64,000 bases of DNA from Armillaria gallica. Its lineage: Eukaryota; Basidiomycota; Agaricomycetes; Agaricales; Physalacriaceae. The notes beneath the pieces are model-generated. The model worked only from the letters and a program-made list of their open reading frames with translations, was not told the origin of the DNA and made no database searches. The position numbers were made by a program, and so were the translations under genes. How positions within the stretch are numbered: position 1 is the stretch's first letter; the number at the start of each line of letters is the position of its first letter. Location of the stretch: contig JBANDB010000004.1 of the NCBI GenBank assembly GCA_037576215.1, positions 3,100,001-3,164,000 on the forward strand. The letters run 5' to 3'. This document shows, piece by piece, positions 1-12,179 of the stretch.

Positions 1-353
1 TTAGACCCGCGACTCCCGGAGAGTCTTCATAAATCTTCACATCGCTATCACGTCACAACTCGGTTGACGTGTACTCGACAAAGGGGTATTCTCGCCCCAT
101 GTGCCCGACACGTAGCAATGTGTGCTAAACACGTACTGGATACGTGTTATTCTCGGCTACCGTGTATTTGGCTTATTCACTTTCTAACACGGTAGTCACT
201 TCTTAGCACCATTTACAGACCCTCACTTTAGTATATAAGTAGTTTACTCAAAGCCTGTATTTCCCTAGCTTTGAGCTAAAGTTTATTCATACCGAAACAC
301 ATTCCTTTACTGCTAAGAGCTCCTAAAGTGAGTCTTGGGCGTCAATCATCACA
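1..353 (+). repeat. LTR-like sequence abutting the broken copia element
   Basis: The first 350 bases lack a coding frame but look like a retrotransposon promoter region. A TATA box (tatataa) lies at 232-238, followed about 30-60 bases later by a pyrimidine-rich start-like stretch. The sequence ends in ..atcatcaca at about 353, exactly where the copia reading frame stops making sense. I infer the right end of an LTR from a second element that inserted into, or recombined with, the copia reverse transcriptase. The left end is outside the window, so neither TG..CA termini nor a target duplication can be verified. Confidence 0.35.
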
Positions 354-3300
354 AGGGCTAGACGGTGACTGTACAAACGCGATACAGCCGATCTATATCA
401 CCTTTGATTGAAGTTCGGGTCTTACAATATCCTTGAGGTAATTTGACATAGTTTTCACCCTGAGGTTCGGCATTGAGGTACGCGCCAACAAAGTCTATAA
501 GCCAAAAGTCTAAGCCTTGAGCTGCAACAATTGCAAAGAACATTTGGAGTGACTCGTATTGAACAACTGCCGCGAACGATTCAAAGTAATGAAGACCCTT
601 GATCTGACTGAAACCCTTGACCACCAGTCTAGCCCGTCTCTTGAGTAAGCTTCCCAGGTCGCCGTCAAGTTTGATATCGAAGACCCATCGCGTGTCTATT
701 AATTTCATCCAGGGTTCCCAAGGAATTACCTCCCACACGTCTCGCTCCTCCATCCTCCGTATTTCCGCATCCATTGCCGGTACCCACAAATCTGGTTTTG
801 TCATGGCTTCTGCATAATGTGAAGGCGTCCATTTGTTCTCAAGTTCTGGTAAGTTGCAGATTTCGGATGCTTTCAGCGCAATGATGTCTTCAGGGTCTTC
901 ATCATCAGGGACCAAAGGGAATTCCAAGTCGTTCGCCCAGTCTTTTCCTGCTTCTCTCGCATTCTCCTCATGTTTGAGGTATTCACTGGATTCGATCTGA
1001 GCTCGAGATGGTTTTGGGATGCGTGTGGGATGTGATCCTTCATCTGTTGGTCGATCATGGACAGGAATTTGATTAGGGATCGCTCGATCATGGCTTTTAT
1101 TCATTGCTGCAGGGTTTAGTGTTGGGATTCGTGATGGATGTTCAGGTCTAGGTGCGGGATTGCCAAGTTGAGGTCATGTGCTGTCCTCTGAATTGTCTAA
1201 TAGGTTGACTATCTCCCCCTGAGGAGGGACAGTATGCGTGGGGATGAGTTCCTCAAAGACAACATCGCGCGAAGTTGTAATCTGGTTCCCTGGGCCATCA
1301 AGTAACACATGGTAAGTACCATGTCCAGCCAAGCCCACAAGGCGACCCTTCAAGCTTTGGGGCACCAGCTTGCTTTCTCCCTTCGCTGATGGAATTTTCA
1401 CATAGCAGGGGCTTCCCCAGACCCGAATGAAGCCAACAGATTGATGTTTCCCAGTCCAGCGTTCTTCAGGAATCGCGCTAGGATGTCACGCAGACAGCAG
1501 TAAGTTCCCAACTTTTATTGCATAATCACATGCCTCGGCCCACCAGCCATGCGACATGCCAGCCTCAATCAACATGATTCGCACTGTCCCAAACACGATC
1601 CCAAAAGCTTGTTCCACCACCCCGTTTGCTGCTGATGAATATGGGGCAGTGAATAGCAAGATAATTCCCCTTTGCTCAGCCCAATCATGCCACAACTTGC
1701 AGTCAAACTCGTTGTCGCAATGGATTTTCTTCAGCTTCTTCCCTGTCTGACGTTCTGCCATCGTCGTAAATGAATTAAGAGCTGACAGCGTCGTTATGGA
1801 GTTTCTATCCAGCAAGAAGTATGCTTGGCGACGTGATGAAGCATCGTCCGTGAATTCCATTGCGTAATGTGCACCGCCTACTGACTGAACATGCGCAGGG
1901 CCCCAAATATCTAATGCAACAAGCGCCAGCAACTCCACCTCTGGTGTCACCACAGCATCGAACGGTCTCCTCTTTTGATTTCCCATAATGCATGGTTCAC
2001 ATTTTCCAGGTAAATCAGGTCCAGCTTTAACACTGAGCCCGTCGACAAGATTCTCGTGCATCAAGGTTTTGATCCTGTTAATCCCATGATGTACGAACTG
2101 CATATGCCAGATTTCCATTGGCACAGCGACATCCGTGGACCTCGCAATAAGTGCCTGGTGCTTCTCGGCATGGAGTAATGTTCCATTGATGGCGTATAGG
2201 TCCCCACTTAACTCCCCAGTAAATTTTTCTTCACCATCGGGTGCCACGAAACTAACTTTCCCCTTTCCATAGGTGACACTCCATCCGTCCTTGTCCATGT
2301 GTGATACGGATACGAGGTTGGCAGAGATATCTGGGCAATGAAGTGCCTTCTCCAACATTATCACATTCCTTCTGTTGGTTTCGAATGCGATGGTACCGAT
2401 TCCAGCAATGTTCAAGTTCACCCCAGCTTTCGAAGAACCACCGGCATAATCCTTCAAAGGGATGTAGTTGGAGAAAGCAGCTCTCTGTTTGATGAAGTGC
2501 ATAGTCGCACCCGAATCACTAAATAACTTTGAAGAGTCTAACCCTCCCGTTCCTTTAGCTATTAACGTTTGGTGGACTTCCCCATCCTTCTCTGTGCTGT
2601 CGTTCATTCCGCTATTAGCATGCAAGGCAAATACTGAGGTCGAAACACCCATTACAGGATCCACGGTGACCGTTGACTGAGCGAGGTTGGCAGAGGACAA
2701 TGGCAAAGGTGCGTTGCGTTTTCCTTTCCACCATGGTGGATACTGACCCTGTTTCCCACCTCCAATCTTCCAACACTCGTCTATGGTGTGGCCTATACCC
2801 TTGCAGTGTTCGTTCACCTCATGGGATTTTCCATTAGATGGTTTTTGGTCATGGTGAGTTGTCGTGTTTAGACTTTGGATTTGCTGGGCTAATGCTGTGA
2901 TCGAGGCATGCAGGGCTTGGTTCGACAAGTCTGTAGACATGGAACTGGTAGGACGACCACCACGGCCAGTGACCCTATCACCGTGCGCGGAGAGACGTGC
3001 AACTATCTTGACAATATCTGTCTCGCCATGTAACGTGCTGATGACTGGATCCCATGATTCGGGGAATGAATCTATCAAGATGGTTGTGAAGTTGTCGTTG
3101 GTGATCTTGGCACCCGCATCATTTGCCTCTTTCAACAAACGTCTCATCTTTTCAACATGCCCACCATCGCCTGTGACCTTTCCACCATCTTGGAATCTTG
3201 CCACCCTTGGTATGTCCTCCCATCTCTTTCGAATAATATCTGAATGAGCTCCATATTCCCTTTGCAGCTTGTCCCATGCCTCATAAGCTTTGCCGCGTGG

Positions 3301-3782
3301 ATCAAGACCAAAGCCAAATGGATCTGTGACATTTCAGATGATGGACGAGAGTGCTGTGCTCTCACGTTGAGCGTATTCATGATCCAGTGGGGCGAGGCTC
3401 ATCAAGCCTGTTGCAGGCAGGGGAAGAAGGTTTGGTGCCTGTGGGGAGACCTTATTTTCCCAGTAGTTTACCAGACCACGTGGACCTCCTTCAGCAATCA
3501 TCATCATCTCCCACGAAGCCCAATTTTTGCCATCGAACTTCTCATCAGCTTCGAGTTTGAAAGGTAAAACTTGGGACATCGTTGTTGTTGACATTTTCAG
3601 TGGAAAATTTTTATAGGGGTCTGTTCTTTTGGTTTCTTGGCGACGTGGTACGAGGGCCAAAGTCTATGGTCCCAAGCTTCGCTCTGCAGTTCGATAAAAG
3701 GTTTCTTGAGTCTTTGATAATTTCGAGTGCCGTTGTCGAGATCGGAATCAGTGAGGTTAAGCACAGCGGGGCCGCATAACCT
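354..3782 (-). mobile_element. Degenerate Ty1/copia LTR retrotransposon, 3' part missing
   Basis: A minus-strand copia element with domains in the order gag, zinc knuckle, protease, integrase, reverse transcriptase, which is the diagnostic copia order (gypsy has integrase last). The RT is cut after its N-terminal third, so the YVDD box, RNase H and 3' LTR are absent. Upstream of gag the leader runs to about 3782, where the minus strand reads ..ttgtca, a possible 5' LTR end. The element cannot be autonomous. Confidence 0.85.
358..3660 (-). pseudogene. copia gag-pol polyprotein, interrupted by three in-frame TGA stops
   Basis: A single reading frame runs from about 3660 to 358 and is broken by TGA at 3334-3336, 1486-1488 and 1174-1176. 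Codons on both sides of each stop stay in frame and keep family similarity, so these are point mutations rather than frameshifts. Landmarks are a gag/UBN2-like region (3600-2900), a degenerate CCHC knuckle (about 2790), the protease DSGAT (about 2505-2517), the pre-integrase H-H-C-C region (about 2100-1985), and integrase DIWGP, HCDNE and NGVVEQ (about 1905, 1714 and 1617). Then follow the RVT_2 start with the first catalytic Asp in DFVGAYLNA (about 485). The frame ends at a spurious stop at 358. Confidence 0.85.
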
Positions 3783-5254
3783 GACAATAGGCAACGATCT
3801 ACATAGCTATGAGTATCATATCAATAAGTAAAGTAATAAACGGCGTACCTCAGTCTTCACTTGAATGGGTGTAAAAGACTGAGGTGCGCAGTGAAATGAA
3901 AAATCTAAAATACGGTAACAATTGCGCCATTCAATGAAATTACTCATCTACAAATAAGGACATCCGACAGCCCCGATGGGTGTTGACTGATCCTCTCGAC
4001 AGTAGGAGAGTCAGACCTTAAAACAAATATTTTTAGTCACAGTTCTGTTGCTTCTGGCTGGCTTCTGGCCTTTGCATTGCTGCTAACAGCAAACCAGGAA
4101 ACCATATTAAGCTTCTAAGAGCACGGGAAGAGAAATGTTCCCATTCTATGATATATTTTCTATATGAAGCCTTCTTCGAAGGTTTCCATTGCTCAGTAAA
4201 TTGTTCAGCACAAAGGAAAACATAATTAGTTTATTGTGAACATTCGTTTTCTGGTTATTCTGAATGGTGGATTGCTTATATGAAGACAGGATTATGTCTG
4301 TTTTATTGTATCTGACACTATCCGAGTCTTCCATGAATAGCAATTTAGGTTACAATGACTTTCAAACAGTCTGCACTATTCCGGCTGCGTGAAGCGCAGA
4401 GAAAAAAATCTGACCTACTAGAAAGGTTACATTATATTTCTGTCATATAAAAGTGGTAGAAAATCTGTGCTATGATGACCCAGAATCGACGGAAGGATGA
4501 AAGTACGGCCATGCCTCGAGCTCTTGCTTCCTAATAGGGTTATTTATTTAGTTTATTTATTCATTATTTAATTTACTTCCCCCCTACCAGTATCGGGCCG
4601 AACTTGTAGGTCCCGGTAAAACGTGGATGAAATAGAAGTCACATGTAGCTTTTACTCGCCTTTGTTTCGTGATGTCTGTAGTTATTAGTGTAAGAGGTGG
4701 TGAAGTACAGGAGAAGGGTATGTTGGCCAGGATCCAGGGCCTGCGGGAGCATGTACTGAGGTAGCACGGCTAATGATACTAGAATATGCAATACTTGTAG
4801 ATGTAACGACTGTTTTGTTTCTATTCAAACGACCCGTGTTTTTGTGGTGATTGTCTTTACTGTCCTCAACTTCGCATTCATACGGTTCTTACTCTCCTTT
4901 ACAAGCTCATAAGGATTGAATGATATTCCATGGTGGATGATTTCTTTGTTCAACTACTGGTTGTTATTGCACCGTCGGTAAATAATCTATGGGAATTACT
5001 TGCGTACTGCAGCACATACTAGCTCGATTCTCTCAATACAGCAGGAAAACCGGCATCTACTACGTTTTCCTGTGATGGACTATGACAATGCAAGAATTCC
5101 TGGAATTTTGGATGTGTTGCAATCTATCCTCGATGAGCCCAAGAGGTTAATCTTATTGTGAAACTCATGTACCTGTGAATATCTCAATGCATTGGGCTCT
5201 CCATCACTGTAGCACTGTCAGAGCAGGAACATGAATCAACCAAGAAAGATGGAC
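3783..5254. other. Non-coding stretch, probable copia 5' LTR then AT-rich DNA
   Basis: No credible gene. The first 200 bases probably belong to the copia 5' LTR and contain a 10-bp perfect hairpin (cctcagtctt at 3849, its complement about 18 bases later). The LTR start cannot be fixed because no second LTR is present. From 4100 on the sequence is AT-rich with no frame that resembles a protein; an AT run (ttatttatttag..) lies at 4540-4580. Confidence 0.4.
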
Positions 5255-7907
5255 TCACCGAGATGAGCCGGAAACTTCAGACAGCCAGGGCTGTTGGTCA
5301 ACATCTGTATACGCATCGTAATCATACTGTGGTAGAGACTCGTTGTCATCGCTATGGCCCAGCATATTCTGCAGCTTTCCGATTACGATGACTGCCAGAA
5401 CACGTTTGAGAAAGGTCCATTGGCGGAATTCCTCACCTGATGTCCACCACACCAATCGCGAAAGACACTCTGGCCAGACACTTTGCATGGCGGGATGTAG
5501 CGCCCACTTATAGAGGATACTATGGTTATGTTCATTAATGAGAAGCAACATAACTTGGACGAGTCCGTCGATCGAAAAGAGGGGATAATGTGACAGGTCG
5601 GAGAGATAGGACGAGAAGTCATGCATAGATAAATCAGGCAGGTTGAAGGAATATGATATGAGACGTTCCAGGGTGTGAGGTATCACATCTTTCTCCGGCC
5701 TCTTGTCACCACCCGTTGGTGAATAAAGGTAACACTGAAAAGCAACCGAGTAGAACCGCATATTTGGACATATGTCTTTCATCCAATATTGGTACCACCT
5801 CAGGCAGTCAAGAATCATGAATATCTTGTGCGCAAGTGTTTGAAGATCTGGACTGACGACGGCGAAAGCCTCGGAGGAAAGCAAGGAGAATAAGATATTG
5901 AGAATTCGGCTGCTTCTTTCAGGGGGAAGACTATGGACGAGGAGACCGGCGCGTTCAACGATGGTAAGGGAAGTTTCGATTAGTTGCTTTCGATCTGAGG
6001 CATGCGCTGAATCGCACAACCTCTGCTGAATTCGGGGAATAAATGCAAGAATGGTGTGCCAATCGAGTACGAAGGGGCCAGCGGCGGCAGTCATTTGAAA
6101 GTGATGACCAGGCCCCCAGGAAGTCAAAAGCTTGTCAAGAATGTACCCCCTCATCTCTCCTGTAGGCATGTCGATAGTGGTGGGACCCTCCCTCTCACTT
6201 GTAGTCAAGGGACGGACAAGGATCTCCATAAGCTCAAGCTCTAATTCCAGAGCACCACTGCGGACGGGCGGGGAGGAGATGGCAGCTTCAACTAATATCT
6301 TCCATACCACTGGCTGCAAGGTGAGGGAAGAGCGTTGCGGGCCTCGAAGGATTCCGAGAAAAAAGGCTGACGCCTTCTCGGTACTTGACATGGAGTACAG
6401 TACCATTCTTAGCTGTTCAGTGGGACATTCACCTGTCGGATGACTACAAAGGAGTGTCAACGCTCTACAGTAGAGCTCCAATTCATCCAATTCACGACTG
6501 GCGCCAGGAGACAGTGCAAGCAATTTGATGTCCTTTATCTGCTGGTGCAGACATCGCTTGAATAAGGATGCATGTTCACCTGGAAGACATCCCAAAGTGC
6601 TCGACGTCATTCCAGAAATAGCTTGAAGCACACTTTGGTGCACCGACGCGTTAGATGTGGAGGAGTACAGCCATAGTAGCGATTGCGCATCCACTTTTTC
6701 GATACATTGCTGAACGTGCTTGCGCTCAATTTCCTTCAGAGTGAGAATCCTTGGGCGGTTTTGGAGAAAGTCCTCACACCATTTCTTGTACCTCTCTAAG
6801 GCGATGCGGTTGTTGTGTTGGTTAAATACGTGAGTGTATGGATAATGTTGCATGAGGACGACATGTGGGATAAGATAGTCATTGACGAATTGATACAGAC
6901 GATGGACGTAAAGCGTTAACGGAACCTTGTATGGACAGTAGGGGTGGATGAGGGGGAGGATGAGGGCAATAACGTAGGCTTTGTATGTCGCTGCTCCGAT
7001 AATAGATACTAGCCAGGCTACTTTCATGCCCAGAGAGAACAAGAAAATAGCGAGACCAGCGAAAAAGAGCGCCAGCGATACATGAAGAAGGACTGGAAGC
7101 AAGCCAATGATGGTCGGCACCTGCCACGTTTGTAGTCCAGCGTATCGCATATGTCTGATTCTTGCACGGTCGCGCGCGGAACTGTCGGAGACGATGGCGA
7201 CGTATTGGTGGAGCCACTGCTTGACCAAAACGGCAACCAGGGCGGTGATGAGACTGAGCGTCAGGCTCACGAACCACAAGCTGTTCAACCACTCGTCGGA
7301 AGGACTGGAAGAAAAGAAGGCGGTAGGGGAAGAAGGGATAGAGATTTGGGAGCCGTTCGACGCCGTGGCCTTGAGAATCTCAAAGAGAAGGAACATGGAT
7401 GCCTCGTTGTAATCAGGTTGCATATTTTGCGATGTTTGTACCAAGAATGTTGTTAGTACGGCGGAGAAGAGACCAGCCTATCATGATATTAGACTTTTTA
7501 GCCTGATTTGAAAGGAAACGTCAGACGCACAAAAACAAGTAGGACATCGATGGTATCCCGCCATTCTGCCAGCATATTGGCATCGAAATCGGCCGCTTCC
7601 TCAAGGTAGATGGGCCATATTCGTGCATTGTCGGACATTTCTTGGCTGTGAGGATCGGGAGGGTAACGCGCCTTATAGTCGCGCGGAGTAACGCCTGATG
7701 CCATTTAAATATCACAGGGGAAAAGTTGAAGTAACGGAACGCACCGACTCCCCCAAAATAGAGCTGCTTCTTCCTCAGTCCAAAAAATGTCCCACTAGGA
7801 CCATTGCTCTGTGAATGAGCGCCTTCAGCGGCAGTCGCTGCAGGGGCATGAGTCTCGCCTGCTGGTGGAAGAGGCGGGTCCTCGGTACGATTCTTAGATG
7901 TGTCCAT
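5255..7907 (-). CDS. DUF6535-domain membrane protein
   Basis: Three coding exons: 7745-7907, 7531-7694 and 5255-7477. The introns of 50 and 53 nt have GTGCGT donors and give one 849-aa frame. The join produces the characteristic N-terminal run ..ARIWPIYLEEAADF.. / ..EWRDTIDVLLVFAGLFSAV.., followed by a membrane segment, a charged RIRHMRYAGLQTW loop and two more hydrophobic spans. This is the signature of the DUF6535 family common in Agaricomycetes. The C-terminal half (about 500 aa) is helical and unrecognised. The role of the family is unknown. A 5'UTR intron is likely at 7918-7970 (gtaagt..ttgcag). The stop codon overlaps a good donor (GTGAGT), so a further 3' exon is possible. Confidence 0.85.
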
Positions 7908-7917
7908 AGTGTTTCAC

Positions 7918-7970
7918 CTGCAAAATCGATCAGTTGAGTTGGCATCCAAATTTTGAAGAATAGAACTTAC
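7918..7970 (-). other. Predicted 5'UTR intron of the DUF6535 gene
   Basis: Reading the minus strand, a GTAAGT donor at 7970 and a TTTTGCAG acceptor ending at 7918 lie just ahead of the start codon at 7907. The 53-nt size matches coding introns nearby. This is prediction only; no transcript evidence is available. Confidence 0.45.
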
Positions 7971-9229
7971 TGTAAATGGCGATGGTAGCTGTAAAGGAAG
8001 AACCTGTGCTCGTTGCATGTTCGAATTCAGCTGTGTTTTCATCATGCCGAAGAGATCCGTCGATGGTCTAGCTCCTTTGAAAGATAACAAAAGACACTAG
8101 AAAAGTATCAGATTCAAGGCGAGTGCTGTTCGTGAAATAATATCCGAGTAAAATCCACAATAGTGAGGTTTCTGAAAGCCTCCATTCTTTCTCCATTCAC
8201 ACTGTCTTTAAAGTTTAGGGAGCCAAATCATAGCTGGAGAGAACAAAACGGAAGACTCAGAAGACTAGCAGCTGATGGGATAGTAAGCAAATACAACTTA
8301 GCGCCTGAGTAGACTGGTGACTGTCCTTGACATTGCAAGCCATCCGTTTCCGAGCTGAGTGAGTCCCTTTATTGTGCACGGATACATCGGACCGGACCAC
8401 GTGAGTGGGGTTTGAAAATAGAGGAAACTCACCGGCTCGATGCCTTTACTCATCTTTTACCGAACGCCACAATGCTCGCCTTGAATATCCTCTTTCTCCG
8501 AACGCGACAATCCTCGCTTTCACTATCCAACTCTTTCTTGCCAGCGTTGCATTTTTCGCATGGTGAATCCAAGGCAACCCATTTTATCCTTCTTGTTCTC
8601 ATCTGTTCGTTGGGATGGATATCGGAATAGTGTCAAATCATCGACAACGTCTTATTGGACCGGAGAAGGATACCAGATTGCAACCCATTAGCTGAGAAGA
8701 TGCATACCGTCGTCCTTCGATTTTCTCAGCCCATCTCTACGCAAAGGGAAAGCAACGTATCTATAGGTTGATCCACGTTCTACAAATTCATCACTTTGTC
8801 TAACGCCAACATCTGTAGATTGCGGAAGATGATCATGACAGAGGAGAGCGATGGACATGACATTTCTAGAGAACCGTCGATGCGTACCCGTTGACCAACG
8901 TTATGCATGGACCTTAGGATATCGCGCCCCCAAGCGCAATCACATCAACTTGCCACCACCCCCGGCTCTCGCAGTTCCTACTCATTAATTACGAACAGGA
9001 TGCCAAACGCTGGCTACGCCTATAGGCAAGATACCGAGAGCATGTTGAATAACGGTCGACCTAGGACTACAGTCCGGAAATGGCGGGGTCGCTCTCTTTC
9101 TTTGGGTTTGCCAAAGATAATATGCTTGTCTCGTTTTGACTCGAGGCATACGGGAACGCCTGGTGGGGAGACAGTTCGGGGGCGAATCTGGTGGCGCTCG
9201 AGGAACGGTACAGCGGTGATGCACCGATG
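7971..9229. other. Intergenic, upstream of the DUF6535 gene
   Basis: Contains the presumed promoter of the minus-strand DUF6535 gene. Several open frames of 70-113 codons occur at 8412-9248, but they overlap on both strands, show no domain pattern and have no paralogue in the window. I see no gene here. Confidence 0.4.
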
Positions 9230-9732
9230 CAGATTATCGGATTGCTAGATGTTTGCTTAATGATAAAAACACTCTTCGTACAAAGTCATGATCCCCGACG
9301 CGTATGTATGTGCGCTTGGTACCGAACACATCTTTGCCTTGAGGTTTGTTTCATTTTTGGTGGTGGAGTGGTTTTTTATACTTTCCTGAAGGTAGATCAC
9401 ACGGCTATCTTGCTGGATCCGCGTCCTCCAGAATAAACTTATTACCGAAACGGATATTTTCGCCCAAGCATCCGAACGGTTCTGTCTAGTCAGGATTAGA
9501 CGGTGCTCGGACGGTTTCCAGGTCTCTTTAGATCACCGTGCGCTCTTTCGTCTGTGCATGCAGCTCTTACCTAGGATCAGCTCAATGACACCCTTCGTCC
9601 TGGGAAACGGAGGTGCGAATCGCAAGATCGCTTCAATGGACACAGGGTTCTGAGCGTGCAACAGTACGATACTAGACAAAGGGGGCGACTATCCACAGCG
9701 TGTAGGGAGTAAGCATTCGTAAGGTCACAGGT

Positions 9733-10470
9733 TCATGCTGGAGAACATGGCACTGATGCACTCATATCTTGAAGCTTGACGGCTACACAGTTGACGGACG
9801 GAGACTTCCTCCTCAATTCTTCGACGTAGCCGTGCACTATGAACAGACCATCTGTAGGAGAATATTTATGAGACTCATGAACGACCAGATACTCCAACAA
9901 AATGATCGTACGGAATTGGGTCAACCATACGAGGTAAATGATCCCGCTAATCGTTCCCCTGGTTACGTTTGTACGACACATAGTCGCTGCGTCCTCGGTA
10001 TTTTTGCAGTTGACGTCAACTTCATCGTCGTATTCCTTGCTGTACAGCTCGAACAGAGCAATGAATCCCATAATGAGCAAACTGAAGCCGAGGAAGGCAG
10101 CCTGCATGACTTTGAATGCATCGACTAACTTGACTTTTGCTTTGAATGCTGCGACCAAACTACAAAAATATGAGCCTCTGACGAGAAGAGGGGCATTAGG
10201 TGGCATACCCGAAGAGGGATGTGAGAGCGATGAGGGTGTATATAGCGGCGGTGATCCACACCGACTTTTGGTGGGGTAGGATTAGGACAAGGGAATGATT
10301 CAAGATATCTTTAACGTTGATCCATCCTGCTGCAGCGATAAACACACTGCCGAGGAACGTCAGACCAGCGATGATCTGCAAGGTTATTTGTTACTAGACC
10401 GTGTGCGCGGCGGAAACATACACACCATGACACCCAGACGCAAGCAAAGGAGATTACTGTGCAATTGCAT
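9733..10470 (-). CDS. Four-span membrane protein T, copy 1
   Basis: Three exons, 10426-10470, 10209-10375 and 9733-10159, separated by introns of 50 and 49 nt, give a 212-aa protein. The same exon lengths (45, 167, 427) recur in copy 2. Predicted membrane spans lie near residues 10-30, 52-75, 88-108 and 137-160. The loop before the last span is acidic and holds two cysteines and an N-glycosylation site (NVT). The tail is soluble. The size and topology resemble tetraspan or MARVEL-like proteins, but I do not recognise a named family. The start is the ATG of a 15-codon first exon, chosen because it is conserved in both copies. It lies just downstream of a K relic on the same strand. Confidence 0.75.
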
Positions 10471-10689
10471 AGTATATCGAAGAATGCGCAGAAAACGCTC
10501 GCAGGCGGGACTTTATATCGGTGCGAGTTTGAGTTCAGTCTCGGACTCTCCGATCGAGAACACAGCTAACACAGGATTGGCAAGAATTTCGGACCTCACT
10601 CCCATTACAGTGTCTCACGAATAATCCCAGCGGAGAATGTCCTGCCTTAACGTCTATTGTTTTGGTGGCCCCTTTGGGAAATCCGGTCG

Positions 10690-11104
10690 GTTGAACGGAT
10701 TACATTAATAGAACAGAAAGCAGAAAGCCTTTTGTCCGTCCTGTTCAGCAGGGAGAGGCGTCGTATGAATTATGGAGATATAGAACTTTGCGATGACCGT
10801 AGCATTTGGCGACGTAGCAGTCCAAACGTGAACAACGTCACGGGTCTCGAACACCACTGATGGCCAGGGATCGGGATTGCGGGAGACGATGGACAGAACA
10901 CCATCTATTTTTTGATGCCACAGGGACTGTTTGAGTGTGGTGTTCGCACCACTTGTCGCCCTCGGGAAAGTCGGGAATCTGGACGGCATATAGCGGGTAG
11001 AGGGCGCGGGGAAAGTAGATATCGTTGGGATCTGGTGCCGTGCCATCGAGTGGTTCAGACATATGGTTGCTTTGGTGTCCTCTTTTGGCTGTCGCGTCCC
11101 GCAC
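10690..11104 (-). pseudogene. Kinase-like K relic 1
   Basis: Fragments in shifted frames match the intact K genes. They are the N-terminal PNDIYFP and IPDFPEGDKW segment (about 10960-11063), the nucleotide-binding-lysine segment VIAKFY (about 10790), and a scrap of the hinge region, after which the catalytic half is missing. It is the counterpart of the intact copy at 38411-39352 in the direct duplication. Confidence 0.75.
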
Positions 11105-11110
11105 CCCTTC

Positions 11111-12179
11111 TCTGATGCACCTCTTTACTCCTTCCCTCGACCCCGGTGTTCATAGTCGAAGGGCCGAGCCATGACGCAGACGTCTGCAAACTGTTGAGTG
11201 TGTGTACAGTCAAGTCCCCGTCCCGTCGCCTTCCTCGCCTCCGACTAGCATCTGTAACTCTTCATAACACCCTCGGCTGATCCCAACCCGCGCTCATAAC
11301 CCCATAAACCGTCGTCTCCGCCTGCCGATACGTGTTAGTCAACGGCCAACGATGGGACCAAACGCCCACGTACCCTTCCCCTATCGAATCTGTCTCTCCC
11401 TCAAATGCCTGGTGTATCACGCATCTTCAAGTCGACATCCCTGCAAAAGGTCAGCTCACAGAGTAATGGGACTGGCCAACAAAGTGCTTACCTGCTGTTT
11501 ACGAGGGACGACTCTTGACTCCTTGAAAATCTATTACACACAGACGGCATTGAGCACCACCATGACCAGCGTGTGGAAGACACTGACCTTTGGTGTCTTC
11601 GATGGGTCCTTGAAGGCGGCAGTGGCGCAGACTAGTACCTGGATTCACACGGTCTTGCACATAATCGGGCTTGATATTGACGCGTATCGAAGACTACAAA
11701 GCATATGGAGGTATTTATGGAAAAAAAGGAAGTAGCAGATAGTCGTAGTAGAGGAGCTGATCGAGTGAGAACGAGGGAGAACGACGCTCGTTGAAACAGC
11801 CCTGTCTCGATTGATCGCGATCGGCCAATTCCGAATCCTATCAGCCTCTGTTTGCCGAGACGGACTCTTCACCTGGCTTGATCCTCGAGGCCATCTTTTC
11901 CTCTCTTTGCGCCGTCGGCAGACTGCAAGCAAGTTTACCCTCTTCTTTTTCACGAACCTTTGCAGGCGGTAGGAGGTGCTGGGATACCTGCAATGCAGCG
12001 GCGGTTGTACATCCGCGAATGAGGATCGTATACCAGTGGTGCGTTAATACTGGCCCTTGCCAGTTCACGTTCACAAACTCAACAGCTCTTAGATATATGT
12101 CGTGACTACACTTTCGCACATTGGCATACCTTTCCCTTTGGCAACCAACGACGACGTCAAGGCGAATAAAGAGATGCAT
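11111..12179. other. Divergent spacer between two K relics
   Basis: Lies between a minus-strand and a plus-strand K relic and contains the upstream flanks of both, including the conserved K 5' element at 11183-11208 (minus) and 12070-12093 (plus). Open frames at 11352-11953 overlap on both strands and look accidental. No gene seen. Confidence 0.45.

Larger units (their letters stand above)
9230..11110 (-). repeat. Segmental duplication, copy 1 (T gene plus K relic)
   Basis: This block is repeated in the same orientation at about 36930-39430. Shared landmarks include a flank around 9310-9550 (..ggtaccgaacacat.., ..ggtctctttagatcaccg..) matching 36990-37220, the T gene, the T 5' flank, and a K gene upstream of T. 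In this copy K is ruined, whereas in the other it is intact. The non-coding part 9230-9732 is only the 3' flank of T. Confidence 0.8.

Noticed and set aside
6879..7412. Open frames antisense to or out of frame with the DUF6535 gene
   Set aside because: Shadows of a GC-rich exon with a clear family match in the other frame.
8412..9436. Several frames of 70-113 codons
   Set aside because: Overlap on both strands, no paralogue, no splice pattern, no domain.
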